Source: Apiosordaria backusii
Taxonomy: Eukaryota > Ascomycota > Sordariomycetes > Sordariales > Lasiosphaeriaceae
Reading direction: 5' to 3'
Assembly: GCA_030549205.1 (NCBI GenBank)
Contig: JAUKTV010000002.1
Location: 124,001 to 188,000 of the forward strand
DNA length: 64,000 nt
The translations under genes and the position numbers were made by a program. Shown piece by piece: positions 20,101-30,960 of this stretch. The notes below the pieces were generated by a model that saw nothing but the letters and a program-made list of their open reading frames with translations, made no database searches and was not told the origin of the DNA. Numbering within the stretch: position 1 is the first letter of the stretch; the number at the start of each line of letters is the position of its first letter.

Positions 20101-22665
20101 GTCCTGGAAAAAGAGACGTTGTCAGCGTTTTGGGATACTTGTTTGGAGAGTGACCGCTCGCACAGATAGCCATTGTTCCTAAATGTCAAAACCGTGTTAG
20201 CGCTGGTTGCTATGTGGTGTGGCATAGAGAACTTGCGTTGTTTGCAGGTAGCAGGATCCACCTGCACCGGAAATCGTTTTCTTTTCCCTTCCTTCTGGAT
20301 GATTCCAAAATCCTGGCACATCTCTTATTCGAATCGTAAACCATTTCATAAACGCTCGGCGTCTTCAAGTTGATCTGTTCCTCTACCCGTTTTGTCTTCT
20401 TATTGGTCGTGTGGTAAAACTCGCTCACGGTCCCTTCAGCCACGAAGCTGGCAATGTACTGCGGAGAGTCGGCTGTAGGAGGCGTCGGTTCTGTGGGTAA
20501 GGCATGATCTTGCGTGATCGCAGGCCCGGTGATGGGTTCCAGATTTTCTCTCAGCTCACGGATCCATGTCGCCGCACACTCAGAGCTGTTACAGCTGCAG
20601 TAGTACTCCGTGCTGTCCTCACAAATATAGTCCCAAGGCGACCGGTCTTCGTTATCGCGCATGTCAAGATCTTCCCGCTGCATGTTTCGCATCAAATATC
20701 TGATCACGCCGCTGTATTCTGACCTTTCTCTGCCCTCTTCTGGTTCGTTAAACCACGCCTTGAAGACCGCGTGATGAAGGGGGGTGGCCCCGCCCTCGTC
20801 AGGCTCAGTAGTATCGTCCGGCCTCTCGTTGATAAGGAGGGTGACAATCGTTTCACTTGGTGGCTCCATCAAGCAGGCGATGTGAAGAGGGTTTCGCCCG
20901 CTTTCCGTTTTGTATATTAATGATGGCTTGCTGTCCAGAATGGTCTCAACAAGCCCCACGCTTCCGGACTTTATGGCCTGGTATAGGACTGTCGATTGTA
21001 TCTTGGCGAGGATAGTTCGATAGATGTAGTCTTGTGTGTCACCCATTCGTGCCAGTCGGCGGTGTCGATAAATTGCAACCGACGTGAAGGTAATACCAGT
21101 CATTGAAGCACGATACTCGTCCTCGTCCTAACCCAGTCTCAGCGGTTATACTTGTATCCATCATGTTGGTAGTCGACTCACCTTGCACAGCGACATACTG
21201 TCACCATCACCTTGCTGGACCCTAGCTTGAGAGTACAGCCAGCTTGTCTCAAGAACGCGTGCTGATTGCTTTCGCGATTGCTGGTATTCTGTCCACACAT
21301 CATCCACAAGCTCAGAATCTTTTTCCCTAGTTTCAATTTCCAGGAGGATGCGTGACATCCTGACATTGGTGTTCTTCGGAAACCAGCTCTTGAACCTATC
21401 ATCCGACCCAGTACTTTGAGGCTCATCTGGTTCAGGAAATGGGGTATCAAGGAAGACAACCTGGTAAATATCGTTCAGTGATATTGATCCGGCATTTTCC
21501 TGCTTGGCAGCCAAGGCGATGGCCTTTTGGACGATAATACCGCCGAAGCCGGACCCAATGAACACTAGAGGAACCCCTCTCTGGAAGAAGAGCTGTCTCG
21601 AGCTCGCAACACGTTCCAGTAGTGCCTTCGCTGCGCTCTCGACATACTCTGCCCAATTTCCAGTTTTCTTCTCGAATGTAGGCGATGAGTAGGTGAAAGA
21701 TAGTACCCTCGAGTCAGTGATGTCGTTGGGAAGGAAGTCGCGGATCCAGTTTACTGCACGTGGCCGTCCACGGATGTCAAACTCTGAGGATGAGCGCATC
21801 GATGGTTCCAAAGATTTGACTTTGCCTCTCAAGTCCTTTCCAGGAAGTCGTAGTTTGGGGTCTGCCTTTTGAGGCCGAACGCTTTTGTCATCACCCAAGA
21901 TGTTTCCTTCGGTTTGGTTCAGTAGCTCTGGGCCTTTACCCTTCTTGTCAACCTGCTTCCCTCGTTGTGCATCACGAGGTCCAGGCGAAGAAGTTCTGTC
22001 GCGTTCATTGCCATCTGCCTTTCCTACGTTCAGTAGGCGCATTGGCGAAGGCTCGACAGGCATTACCCAGGCATCTTCTGGCGTCTCATCGAAGTCATGC
22101 ACAGCAATGATGTCAACCGAGGTCCTGGGGCGGATTTCGGGCGGAAAGACATCTAGCGAATAAATAGCCTGCGACATAGCAAAAGCGTATTAGCAGACAA
22201 GGCGCGGGCATCTGATTTATTGAACAGCCATACCTGACTGACTACAGGCGGTTCATCAACTTGACCGCCGCCTCCTGCCGTCTCGGTTGCCACTTTAACA
22301 ATCGGCTTCTCGTCACCAACCTCTCCAGGCTGTTGAGGTAAGACCTCTCCATGGCGCGACGGTGTAGGCGATGACTGTTCGTGTTCCTGGAGCGATGCAG
22401 ATTTGGGCACAGCAGTAGCGGAAACAGATGGCCTCCGTGTGATGCGATTCCAACCAGATAACAGCCCTGTCCTCCTCCCGGATCCGCTTTCGCCCGTGTC
22501 AACCCGTTGGTCTTGAGTTAGATTTGGAAGTTCCAGGTCGTCATCCGCTGTTGTGAGTGCGACGGTGGGGGTTGCTGGGACAACGCCAGAATGTGAACTC
22601 TCCAAACGATGGGATGTATCTGGGACTGCTGTAGGTGCCTCGTCAGAGTGGAGCGGCGAAGCCAT
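17193..22665 (-). CDS. Pseudo-alpha/beta-hydrolase, ankyrin repeat, CorA-like membrane protein
   Basis: Thirteen exons join in phase to about 1,580 residues: 22665-22234, 22168-21182, 21127-20237, 20178-20164 (or to 20155), 20103-19984, 19930-19703, 19635-19317, 19250-19027, 18963-18538, 18478-18383, 18324-18289, 18221-18110, 18049-17193. Order: Ser/Thr-rich N-terminus; an alpha/beta-hydrolase-like domain near residues 270-430 whose nucleophile elbow reads VFIGSGFGGIIVQKAI; ankyrin repeats near 510-600 (GRNPLHIACLMEP, GGATPLHHAVFKA); a long helical CorA-like region; two membrane helices near 1247-1271 (MVVFTIVTVIFLPLSFIASFF) and 1296-1317; and a charged tail of about 260 residues. In CorA channels GMN follows the first helix; here it is TIG. 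The hydrolase Ser is Gly351, so it should be inactive. The architecture is typical of large fungal ankyrin/CorA-like proteins of unclear role. The intron after exon 3 has a GC donor. Confidence 0.85.
20164..20178 (-). other. Candidate 15-nt micro-exon (exon 4) of the ankyrin/CorA-like gene
   Basis: Between a GC-AG intron (20236-20179) and the next intron, only 15 bases (EQWLS) or, with a weaker GTCACT donor, 24 bases (EQWLSVRA) can be exon. Both keep phase. Leaving it out also keeps phase, so transcript data are required to settle this. Confidence 0.45.
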
Positions 22666-23937
22666 ATCGAATCTAAAAGTCCGAAATTATCGATGTCAGG
22701 AAGACGGAAAGTCGGAGAAGACGACGTTTGAAGATGAAAAGTTGAATCTCTGTTTGGCGTCGCGGTCTTCTGTAGCCTCGTTTTGGTTACATCGCGCATT
22801 ATTGTTCCCGGGGTCCTTGCGGGCATGAACTTTGGCATGCTGCATCTGTGATTGGGCGATTGGGTATTATCCCCACCTGCGAACTGTCACTTGTTGGCGT
22901 CTTGTTGCACGACATATCCCGCGTCCTAGACAAGGGTCAAGCCCGGCGATCAGTGTTGCTTGCCGGGGTTCGTGGGGTGGCACTATTGGCTACGCCGAGC
23001 CTCTGAAGTAGGGCATGGTGGGGTTGAGCACCCAATTCGGTTGCGGTATGATTTGTGGCTGGCTGCTGGTAAAATGATCGTTGAACGTGATTGTCTGATT
23101 TCCAATCCGTAAGCTCGACATCGTGACCTGGCCGCGGGAGGTTTGCCGTTTTCCGAGGAGATTCCAAGTGCTGGCGAATGAAGCGGAGAGTAGACAGCGA
23201 AAGGAAGCATGCAGTTGGTATTTGGGAGGAAACCGCCGCGTGCCCCACTTTTTCACGGGGTCTCCATCACATACTTCTCGGAATTTCGAAATACCTTATC
23301 GCATCATGGACAGTGGGAAAAAGTCTTTTCCGATTACAGTTTTCTCAATTGGCCTGGCCTACTTTGATATTTGAGGATGTACACCTACACCTCATCAGTG
23401 TCCACATGGCAACGGTCGTTCATGCCATTACGTCGAGGGCTATATTTGACCTGTCTGGAGGTCGAGGCAATGATTGTTGATTTGTTCCAGCACTTCACAG
23501 TGGGAGAGGTGCTATTCGAGACTATCAAGGCTGTACAGATGTTCTATGGTTCTATGAGACCTACAAAGTCATCTCGAAGAAGCTGAAGTGTGTTCCTCTG
23601 GGGCATGCGGCTACAGTCTTGGTCTCAGCTTCCTTGCACCGGACACAGCGCCCAGTACCTATCTAGATATGGTTCGCCTTCTAATGAACGAGAACGATGT
23701 CTTGGTATCTTAAAATACAGGGCGATCCATCTTAGCAATTCAATATGATTGGTGCTCACATGGTCCAGTCCAATTCCTACCTCTTGGCACCAGCAGAATG
23801 TCAGGCCTCCAAATTCGACCCTGACGGCGGTCATGTGATGCGGGGATATCAGTTGGAAACGTCCCATCGTCGACATCCTGGCAGCATTCTCAGACCTTTT
23901 GTCACAACGGCAGCCCTTAGTAAGATCTTCCCAAAGC
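22666..23937. other. Intergenic region between divergent genes
   Basis: I see no gene. Many overlapping frames of 70-137 codons lack motifs. The region should contain the promoters of the minus-strand ankyrin/CorA-like gene and the plus-strand gene at 23938. Confidence 0.45.
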
Positions 23938-25403
23938 ATGGCACAACCGTCCGGCTCGGACGTCTCCAAGGTCGTGAGCGACATTTCACAAACGATTTCT
24001 TTGGCTGACAGCATTGTCACTTTGATTCGCGAACCCATTGCCCTCTTCTATCAAAACCACACCAAGGCCCAGGCAATAAATCGAAACCTCGGTTGGTGGA
24101 AGCGTCAGGCTCTGGACTCCCACGAACAGCTTCGCATTCCAGTCTTGCGTCAGAAGGAGTTCGAGGATTTCCTGGTGAAGAGCGACGGTATCATCTCAAC
24201 ATCACCCCTCAGCCGGTGGTTGACGCCGCGGAGAAAGCTTCTAGTCCCCAATGGGTGCAGAGGTTGCGTCGATCCTGGGTCACCGGACCGGCAACAGTCC
24301 TCCGCCCTTGGAGTCCAAACAGCTTACCATCCTCAGTGGGGACGTCGGGCTGGGCTTACATGTTGTTTGCGCTTGGTATTCGTCCTGAGATGGCGGTCGT
24401 TGGCTGGAAACCTTCTGCCGACGGCTATATCAGTACCCAGAATGGTGGCATTGAGATTGAGCTCGACGGTGCCGTGGTATGCCACATCATCAATCTCTAT
24501 TCGTTGACCCTCGAAGCATCCAAGGGGCGCTATCGTGGGTGCACAACGTCGAGTGTCATCCCGCTACCAAATCGCGAAATCGCGAAAGAGTGCAAGTTTT
24601 CATTTGGATCCCTTGTCTGGGATACAGCAGCAGATGGTCAACTGCATGGCCGCTTTCTCCCCGGGCTAGAATCTGAGATGGTGGCAACGAAACAACCGCT
24701 CGGTGAAATTACAGCAAACATGGAACCAGGCACCATCATGGTATCATACCTTAACGCACTCAACCATGGGGTCTCTGACAGTTCGTTTTATCTTCTGCCA
24801 GCAGACGCCCCACTCCACAGCCGGGTTGAAAGACTCATAGCTTGTTTTGAGAGCTTGTGGGCTCGAGGTTCAACCCGGGGCGCACCTCTAATAATGACAC
24901 GTCGTTGGTTTGAGGATGCAGCACGAATTAAGCGACGCATTCTTACTAATGGTGGCAACGACGCATCATTTCTGAATGACGTTGTCGCAACCGTCAATAC
25001 TGACGACTTGGGGTGTGGGCATGAGAGGGAGGAAATGGAGAAGATTCGTAAAACTTTCTTTTTTGGGAGCGACTCGTTTACATTTCACGTACTTTTGGGA
25101 TATCGGTTTCCGGCTATAAGTGAGATTCTGTGTATGAGGCGTGTGTGTAGAACGATGAACGAAATTTGCAAGGCAGCTTTGCTCTCTTACGCGCAAGAAC
25201 CAGTGGGCACATGGAGACACCAGCTGTTCCAGATGAAAGACCAGGTTTTGAAGGTCATCAATCTTGGGCCGGAGATTTACCTAACCCAAACTATGAACGT
25301 GCACTTGGTAGAGTTTACACAAGATACAGAACTGTGGCACAAGACGATGCTTCTGGGAGGTGGCGAGAACTTCGAAAGGACTGGGCCCGAAAGCGAAACC
25401 TGA
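23938..25403 (+). CDS. Conserved-looking hypothetical protein, one probable intron
   Basis: Two frames join to one protein. Frame one starts at ATG 23938 (MAQPSGSDVSKVVSDI, then ISLADSIVTLIREPIALF, helical) and frame two runs to the stop at 25401-25403. An intron 24175-24260 (86 nt, GTGAAG donor, GTGCAG acceptor, TTGAC branch-like site) joins them in phase and gives 459 residues. A 38-nt intron 24175-24212 or a lost C in the CCCC run at 24205-24208 would also restore the frame. The C-terminal two thirds has segments such as SGWAYMLFALGIRPEMAVVGW and GAVVCHIINLYSLT and a Cys/His-containing end region. I do not recognise a domain. There is no signal peptide. Confidence 0.65.
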
Positions 25404-25530
25404 AACCTTTGGCATAGGATACTTAGCTAGGTACCAGCTGTTTATGGATACTGTTGTCTTACTAGGGCATATAGAATCAATGCGGCATCTCTGTTATTCC
25501 ATATCCTGACCCATCTTCCCGTGTCACCTG

Positions 25531-26133
25531 TTAATTCCCACTAGGCGGCAACCCGGAATTCGTCCCCAAATCCTCCCCCATCTCCTTCCCTGCCACAATC
25601 AGCGGCTGGCAATCCTGCAACACAAACATCATCCTCGCCCACTGCGTATTACTCTTATTCACCCACTGATGCTGCGTCGCCCGCTGGATCGCCACATCAC
25701 CCCTCTTCAAGCTGTACCTCTCCCCACTATCAAGCACCATATCCACCTCGCCTTCCATCACGATGCCATAATCCAAGCTCTGAGTCCGGTGCATACCGCA
25801 TGCATAACCCGGGGCAAAGTCCACACAGCGCAGGACCGTACCCTTGGGGTTGACCAAGCCTAGTTTATCGGGGTTGGAGATAAGCGACTGGTGCTCCTTG
25901 AGATCGGCATCGTTGTTGAGATCGGGAGGGAAGCGGGAGGTGGTGTACGGGACGGCAAAGGCGAGGTTATTTTCGTCATAGGGTCGCCATTGGAAGGGGT
26001 TCTGGGAGTGGACGATGGCTTGGCCGGTGGAGTTGTGGGACGTGATGTAGGTTGTTGGTTGAGGCAACGGGGAGAGTTTGCCGTTGTCTTTCTGGCCTGG
26101 CTTGGAGGAGGGCGTGGAGGTGGCGTCGCCCAT
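25531..26133 (-). CDS. Cupin-domain protein
   Basis: A single exon of 200 residues. The single cupin barrel covers residues about 95-180. Motif 1 is seen in FAPGYACGMHRTQSLDYGIV with His115 and Glu127 (MEGEVDMVL), and motif 2 in GDVAIQRATQHQWVNKS with His155. Glu/His residues in these places bind a metal in active cupins, although the usual HxH pair is HRT here. Short fungal cupins of this type often sit in biosynthetic or degradative clusters, but no such cluster is visible around it. The gene is tail-to-tail with the hypothetical gene at 23938-25403, with only 127 bases between the stops. Confidence 0.85.
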   Translation of the reverse strand: MGDATSTPSSKPGQKDNGKLSPLPQPTTYITSHNSTGQAIVHSQNPFQWRPYDENNLAFAVPYTTSRFPPDLNNDADLKEHQSLISNPDKLGLVNPKGTVLRCVDFAPGYACGMHRTQSLDYGIVMEGEVDMVLDSGERYSLKRGDVAIQRATQHQWVNKSNTQWARMMFVLQDCQPLIVAGKEMGEDLGTNSGLPPSGN

Positions 26134-27161
26134 TTTGAAATTTGGAGGAGGTTGTTGTACTGGAATTAAATGTCACCTAATTATTGGAAGGAAGTGGAAA
26201 TCGAGGCGTCGAAAATGGGGTGAGAGTCTGCAGGTTATGTACCGGTTGATGTGACGGAGCAACCCCACGGTAAGGTCCGCTGATTCCGGTCCGGCGGATG
26301 CGCTGTGTCAACCGACCACGGCGCCGGCATGCAAGGTGGGTTTTGATTGGCTATAAATGCAAGATCGGCATTTCTGGTTGGGCGGCTTGAATCTTCGAGT
26401 CTCCAAGCTGTCATTGCTAAATAAATTGACGTGTCGCTGTGTTGGTGTCATCCATCATGATATCTCTCGGCAACCTGGAAGACCATCGACTGACCGGCAA
26501 ATGTCATTTTGTGCGCGATAACCTGTCGGCAAAGACGTATGGCCGATGTGAAAATACTATTTTGATGTCATTGTTAGGAACATACGCTCTCCTTTCTCAC
26601 CCATCAACGAAGAGCAATGTTCCTCGTGCTGGGGCGACTGTTGCCTTTCCGAGAGAGGGGTCTTGGCTAGGGACGGAACGCGAGACGGGGGTATGCGATG
26701 CTGAACCGATTCATGATCAAAGAAACCTTCAACCACGGGAAAGCAACAGGAAGGGAGCTTGCGTGAGCAGTGGATGGATGACGGTGGGCGAGAGTTCCAC
26801 CTGCTTGACCTGGACCTGAATTGACATGGTTAGGGGTCTGCGGCTCAAGCGGGCGGGTTGCACCGAACCGAACCCCACTAGACAAAGCTTATCTCAACAT
26901 CATCTTTGATACGCGACAATTAACATATCCCAACGCGTTTTGCGACCAGCTCTCGACGATCACTCGCTGGTGAGAACCGGAGACTGTGTTTTTGAGGTCG
27001 ACGTCCTCTGCAGATCGGCCAGACTACGCGCCAAGACGATGCGGCTGACGTCATCACACTTCCCGAACTTCTGCTCACTTGTGGCTTCACCGCTTTGCCT
27101 TCCAACAGTCGATCTCCTGACATGCACCTCGAGATTGGCAACAACTTCAACACCTGTCAAC
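26134..27161. other. Shared upstream region of the cupin and phospholipase genes
   Basis: No gene was identified in about 1 kb between the divergent start codons. A TATAAA-like element (GGCTATAAATGC) lies near 26350. The frame of the downstream phospholipase stays open upstream to about 26940, so an earlier start at 27039 is possible. Confidence 0.45.
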
Positions 27162-28703
27162 ATGCTCACCATAAGCCCAATAACCAGTCTTCCTGGCTTA
27201 GGAACGCCACCCAAACACCACATTCTCGCACCACCCACCGCGACCACCAAACCGGCGGGATCGTTGTGGTCGTCGTACTTCCCCTCACTTTCCTTCGGCG
27301 GTCCCTCCCAAGAAGTTGCCCACGAAGGTCACATCTCGACCCTTGACAAGAAAAAACAAGTCGACCAAAACCGCGAGATCATCGGCTTCCAGAACCCCTG
27401 GCCCTCATGGCATAAACCTACAAAGTCTGAAAAGCTCTCCAGCCTCCAATGGGGCCCCGACACTGACCCTTGCATTCCCCTTGGAGCGTCTTATCCCCTC
27501 CCATCCGATCCCGTTCCAGCGATCTCTCAGCCAAATTTCAACAATCTTGACGATCCTGCCTCTGCGGCCTCCAAAGCAGCAAAGCTCCTCACCGTTCAGA
27601 AGCCAGATTTCTCCCCTTGTCCACCTGGGAAAAGAGCAAAGGTCACCTGGCTAGGTCATGCCTCAATGCTGTTACAGCTCCCGTCAGGAGTCAACGTCTT
27701 GTTTGACCCAATCTTCTCTCAGCGCTGCTTTCCAAGCGAATATTTCGGTCCAATCAGAACTTACCAGCCGCCGTGTCAAGTGGGCGATCTGCCAGGGATC
27801 GATGCAGTGGTAATAAGCCATAACCACTACGATCATCTGGATCAGGAATCCGTCATGGGAGTTTGGGAAAAGAGCAGGGAACGGGTCAGGTTCTTTGTGC
27901 CATTGGGGATAGGGAAGATGATGGTTGATCGCTGGGGTTTGCCTAGCGAGAGGGTGGTGGAGATGGATTGGTGGGATAGTGTAACGCTGACGGGAACAAA
28001 GGGACAGCAGACGAAAATTTGGTGCACGCCGGCACAGCATAACTGTTGGAGGTCTGGGAGTGGCAAGGCAGGGGAGCCGAATGGGAGTTTGTGGGCGAGT
28101 TGGATGGTTGAGGACCTCGGTTCACAGGAAGGGAAAAAGCCGTATAGGGTTTTTTTTGGGGGCGATACGGGGTATCAGTTTCACACTGATCCTGCCTGGC
28201 CTCCATCACCACCAGTGACATGGAAGCGAGGCGACCCATTACCGCCATCTGAAGAGGAAAAGCGAGAGGATTACCCAGCGTGTCCAGCGTTCCGGGAGAT
28301 CAGCGACAATGTTGGGCCGCCGGATTTGTCGCTGCTGCCAATCAGTGTTGGCGCATCGTTTGCCTATTTGAGGAGTTTCACGACGTGGATGCCAGATTGG
28401 GGCAATCCTATGCCAAGGCATACGCAGGGTGTGACTGGCGCTAACCACATGCCTCCTTGGGATGCTGTGAAGGTGTTCAAGGAGATGACTGATGGGAAGA
28501 AGGCGAAGGCGGTGGCAGTGGGCTTGCACTGGGGGACGTTTGCTACTGAGCCGGAGGAGGTTTTGAAGACTCTGGGAAGCTTGGAGTGGGCGTGTAGGAG
28601 GCAGGGAGTTGAGTTTGGAAGGGGGTGGGATGGTAAGAATGACGGTAAGGGTGCAGGGAGTACTTTTCTTGCACTGAATCAGGGTGAGAGTGTCTTAGTT
28701 TGA
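27162..28703 (+). CDS. NAPE-hydrolysing phospholipase D-like metallo-beta-lactamase-fold protein (FMP30 type)
   Basis: The enzyme family releases N-acylethanolamines from N-acylphosphatidylethanolamines; the yeast member FMP30 is a mitochondrial inner-membrane protein. The model is one exon of 513 residues from ATG 27162; ATG 27039 would add 41. The beta-lactamase-fold metal motif is SHNHYDHLD with His220, His222, Asp224 and His225. Other family blocks are VTWLGHASMLLQLPSG, VLFDPIFSQRC, AQHNCWRSG (family WxxR/HW motif region), FFGGDTGYQF and VGLHWGTFATEPEEVL. Length and block order match the family. The N-terminal 40 residues are basic and hydroxylated and could be a mitochondrial targeting sequence, which is inference. 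Confidence 0.9.
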   Translation: MLTISPITSLPGLGTPPKHHILAPPTATTKPAGSLWSSYFPSLSFGGPSQEVAHEGHISTLDKKKQVDQNREIIGFQNPWPSWHKPTKSEKLSSLQWGPDTDPCIPLGASYPLPSDPVPAISQPNFNNLDDPASAASKAAKLLTVQKPDFSPCPPGKRAKVTWLGHASMLLQLPSGVNVLFDPIFSQRCFPSEYFGPIRTYQPPCQVGDLPGIDAVVISHNHYDHLDQESVMGVWEKSRERVRFFVPLGIGKMMVDRWGLPSERVVEMDWWDSVTLTGTKGQQTKIWCTPAQHNCWRSGSGKAGEPNGSLWASWMVEDLGSQEGKKPYRVFFGGDTGYQFHTDPAWPPSPPVTWKRGDPLPPSEEEKREDYPACPAFREISDNVGPPDLSLLPISVGASFAYLRSFTTWMPDWGNPMPRHTQGVTGANHMPPWDAVKVFKEMTDGKKAKAVAVGLHWGTFATEPEEVLKTLGSLEWACRRQGVEFGRGWDGKNDGKGAGSTFLALNQGESVLV

Positions 28704-28887
28704 GCTAGGATTGAGTCAATGATGATCCTCTGAGTTGGGCTGTTTCGCAGTGACCAAAGACTTTTGAGTCGTCATCTTGGCTCCCAATATGGCCATTACA
28801 GTCACCAGACATGTCATTATAATTCCTGAATACCTTGGTCTCTCTTGCTTTCTTTGACCGCTGACATGTAGGCTTTATATTTTCAGC

Positions 28888-29157
28888 ATGTCTTCACGCC
28901 GCCCCGTTTTTAACTCGTCCCACAACACATCCATTTCTTCTGCGCCTACTGATATCACTGTCAGCAAGGATGTCCCTCTTCGGTTAAAAATGCGCCCCGA
29001 GCAAGATGAGAACACGCTTCAGCTGAATGCTCTGAGGGGCGTGGCGACGTGCCGCTTCTGGGCCATAGAGAGTGGAGACATAATTCTCGATGCGTATTAC
29101 GTCGTGGCTTTGGTGGCCTTTTTTGTCTTCTGCTTTCTGATTATGTGGCCGTGCTAA
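28888..29157 (+). CDS. Array member A0: short set-A relative with hydrophobic C-terminus
   Basis: A frame of 89 residues. Its end, ALRGVATCRFWAIESGD followed by IILDAYYVVALVAF, lines up without gaps with exon 2 of gene A2 (ALQDFARSRCDAHQAGD, VLMIYYEITFLVF), sharing ALxxxAxxR, GDxxL, YY and LVxF. LRLxM also matches upstream. In the other set-A genes an intron starts right after this segment; here the donor position reads GTCTTC, so the frame runs on into FVFCFLIMWPC and stops. A branch-like CTAATGAC and an acceptor CATAG at 29178-29182 are still present and are followed by a short VGGIDL-stop remnant like the IGGLDY of gene A3. It may be a relic, or a gene that gained a membrane-anchor-like tail. 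Confidence 0.5.
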   Translation: MSSRRPVFNSSHNTSISSAPTDITVSKDVPLRLKMRPEQDENTLQLNALRGVATCRFWAIESGDIILDAYYVVALVAFFVFCFLIMWPC

Positions 29158-29909
29158 TGACTTTACCTCGTTATCATAGTTGTCGGTGGGATTGACCTAT
29201 AAATAATGTCCGATGTTACTTATGCAGGAGTTGGAAGACCTGGTTAGAGGTTTTGAGATTGGAGGTTGATTTGGTTGGGTCGATAGGGTTTTGAACACGA
29301 GGGGATGTGTTGTGATGTTGTGGCTAGTGGTGAGCCGAACCAGTATCGTCAGGTTAAATGAAGCTTAGAGCCCCACTTGAAAGAAACGAGACAACGTAGA
29401 GATAGATCTCAAGACCGACGTGGTTATGGTGGAGAAAGTGTTCAAGCTTCGGTCGTGTTTGGTAATTCACCGAACACTTTTCGAGTGTGAAATGGGCTTT
29501 TGTTGCGAGCGTTATCGTTTGGAGCGTTATCGTTTGGCAGACAGCTAGCAGTTCAGAGCATTTTAGATTCTTCATTTTGGCAATCTCGGGCAATCCATCA
29601 TGACCGTTGGTAGGATATGTTGGCGTCGAGATCGGTATCTGCAGGCCAAACCAGACCGCCATCGCCGGGTGGGCCAATGTGGCTGGAATTTCTCCCCCTT
29701 TTTGCCTCAATTGAACACAATAGAGATGGCCTGACAATAGGAAACCCTCAGTGAATTGTGTGATGTGGGGCCTGCCTGAGGCAACAGGTATAAGAACATC
29801 TTCTTCTCAACAACCCACGTCACACACAAAAAGCTCTGACGGATCCAGTCTTCTAACCTTCTCGGCGTTTGACCTCATCACACAACATTCATCGTACAAG
29901 CACGCAAAC
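29158..29909. other. Spacer between A0 and A1
   Basis: No gene was recognised; one opposite-strand frame of 127 codons (29354-29737) has no motifs. The last 170 bases contain the conserved upstream block described separately. Confidence 0.4.
29731..29800 (+). promoter_or_regulatory. Conserved upstream block of A1 (ACAATAGG core plus TATA)
   Basis: The block contains CTGACAATAGGAAA, then GTGAATTG, GATGTGGGGCCTGCCTGAGG and GGTATAAGAAC. The same order occurs upstream of A2 at 30961-31033. The ACAATAGGAAA core is also upstream of B1, B2 and B6. The TATAAG lies about 120 bases before the A1 start codon. Confidence 0.6.
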
Positions 29910-30619
29910 ATGACATTCATGAAGGAAGAAGTCTTCAACCCCTTCGTTAGCGAGTCATCTTCGGCAAGCGCGTCAAACGCAGATGGTCCTGAGCCTTGGC
30001 TCTGGGAGTCGACCTCTGTGTCAGCACTCGCCCGCCGCAGCGGGTCGTCCATCCAACGCCTTCGCCAGCAAGCCCAGCATCGTGGAAAGGTGCTTGAGAT
30101 TGCAGGAAAGAGTAAGGACCATCCTGCTGCCCTCCTTGGACGATGGATACCGAATAGCAAGTCACTAACCTTCATCTTGGCAGTTAAACAACTTCCCTCT
30201 GCGCTACCCATTGATGAAGACTAGTCAAAGGCCTTGTACGAAAAGATGATGTACCTCGCCACGGAAGACCGTTATGCTTCGCCTGGAGGGCTATAACTAC
30301 CAATACCTGAGCCCCCGAGGTCGGCGCCTGCTGGCCGTCAAAAGCCTTGCTCGGTCGCGATGCCGGGCTGCTTAAGATAGAGATGCCGTGCGTCAGCGGT
30401 ACTATGAGGTGGGGTTATTGGTTCTTCAGGGTAAGTCTTCAATCTGTGCTCATCTCAATTTTGGATGCTGACGCTGCTGCTTCATGTTTAGTTTCCTGGG
30501 ACACTGATTTGGAGCTTATTGAGGGAGTCAGGCGGGAGGTTGAGTTGCGGGTATTGGGGCGGGAGCTCCCGAGGGTGTTGATGACGGATAATGGCGAGAC
30601 GTGGTATGAGGAAGTTTAG
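29910..30619 (+). pseudogene. Array member A1, broken copy
   Basis: Exon 1 (29910-30110 or so) is intact and reads MTFMKEEVFNPFVSES... to LEIAGK with a phase-1 donor GTAAGG, matching A2 (IYNPFFTGPTS ... LEILAR). After the acceptor TTGGCAG, exon 2 begins IKQLPSALPIDED and then hits TAG. Beyond it, set-A similarity continues in another frame (MLRLEGYNYQYLSP, AVKSLARSRCRAA) with a further TAA, and then RYYEVGLLVLQ just before a perfect GTAAGT donor. Exon 3 (SWDTDLELIEGVRREVELRV to EEV-stop at 30617-30619) is intact. At least two stops and one frameshift break it, although its promoter block and splice sites survive. A truncated product of about 80 residues from exon 1 and the first part of exon 2 could still be made. 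Confidence 0.75.
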
Positions 30620-30960
30620 AGGGTCGTTTGGGTCTGGGAAACTTGCTGCTTTGCCAAATAGCGGTGTGGATTGCGTCAAGCGCTTACGATACTTGCTTTC
30701 ATGAGTGAGAAGGTCCAGTGCTTGGTGGTGTTTTCCTGAATTTTATTGTGACACGCAATATCATCAGCATGTTTCCACATAGACCTTTAGACATCCAATA
30801 TTTCAGACTTTTCTTCCCATCTTTCCCCAGGTTTGAACGAGGTCTCTTTGCAACAAATTATTCTTCGCTCGGCCGGTTGAAACATGCCGGGCTTGAACTA
30901 TTCGGAGCGCTCTAGCGTGCCAACATAGGTGGCTGGCAGTGAATTATAGTGAATACGTCG

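Noticed and set aside
28749..28770. CCAAAGACTTTTG resembling part of the MITE arm
   Set aside because: Only 13 bases match and no second arm is nearby; a chance or very old match.
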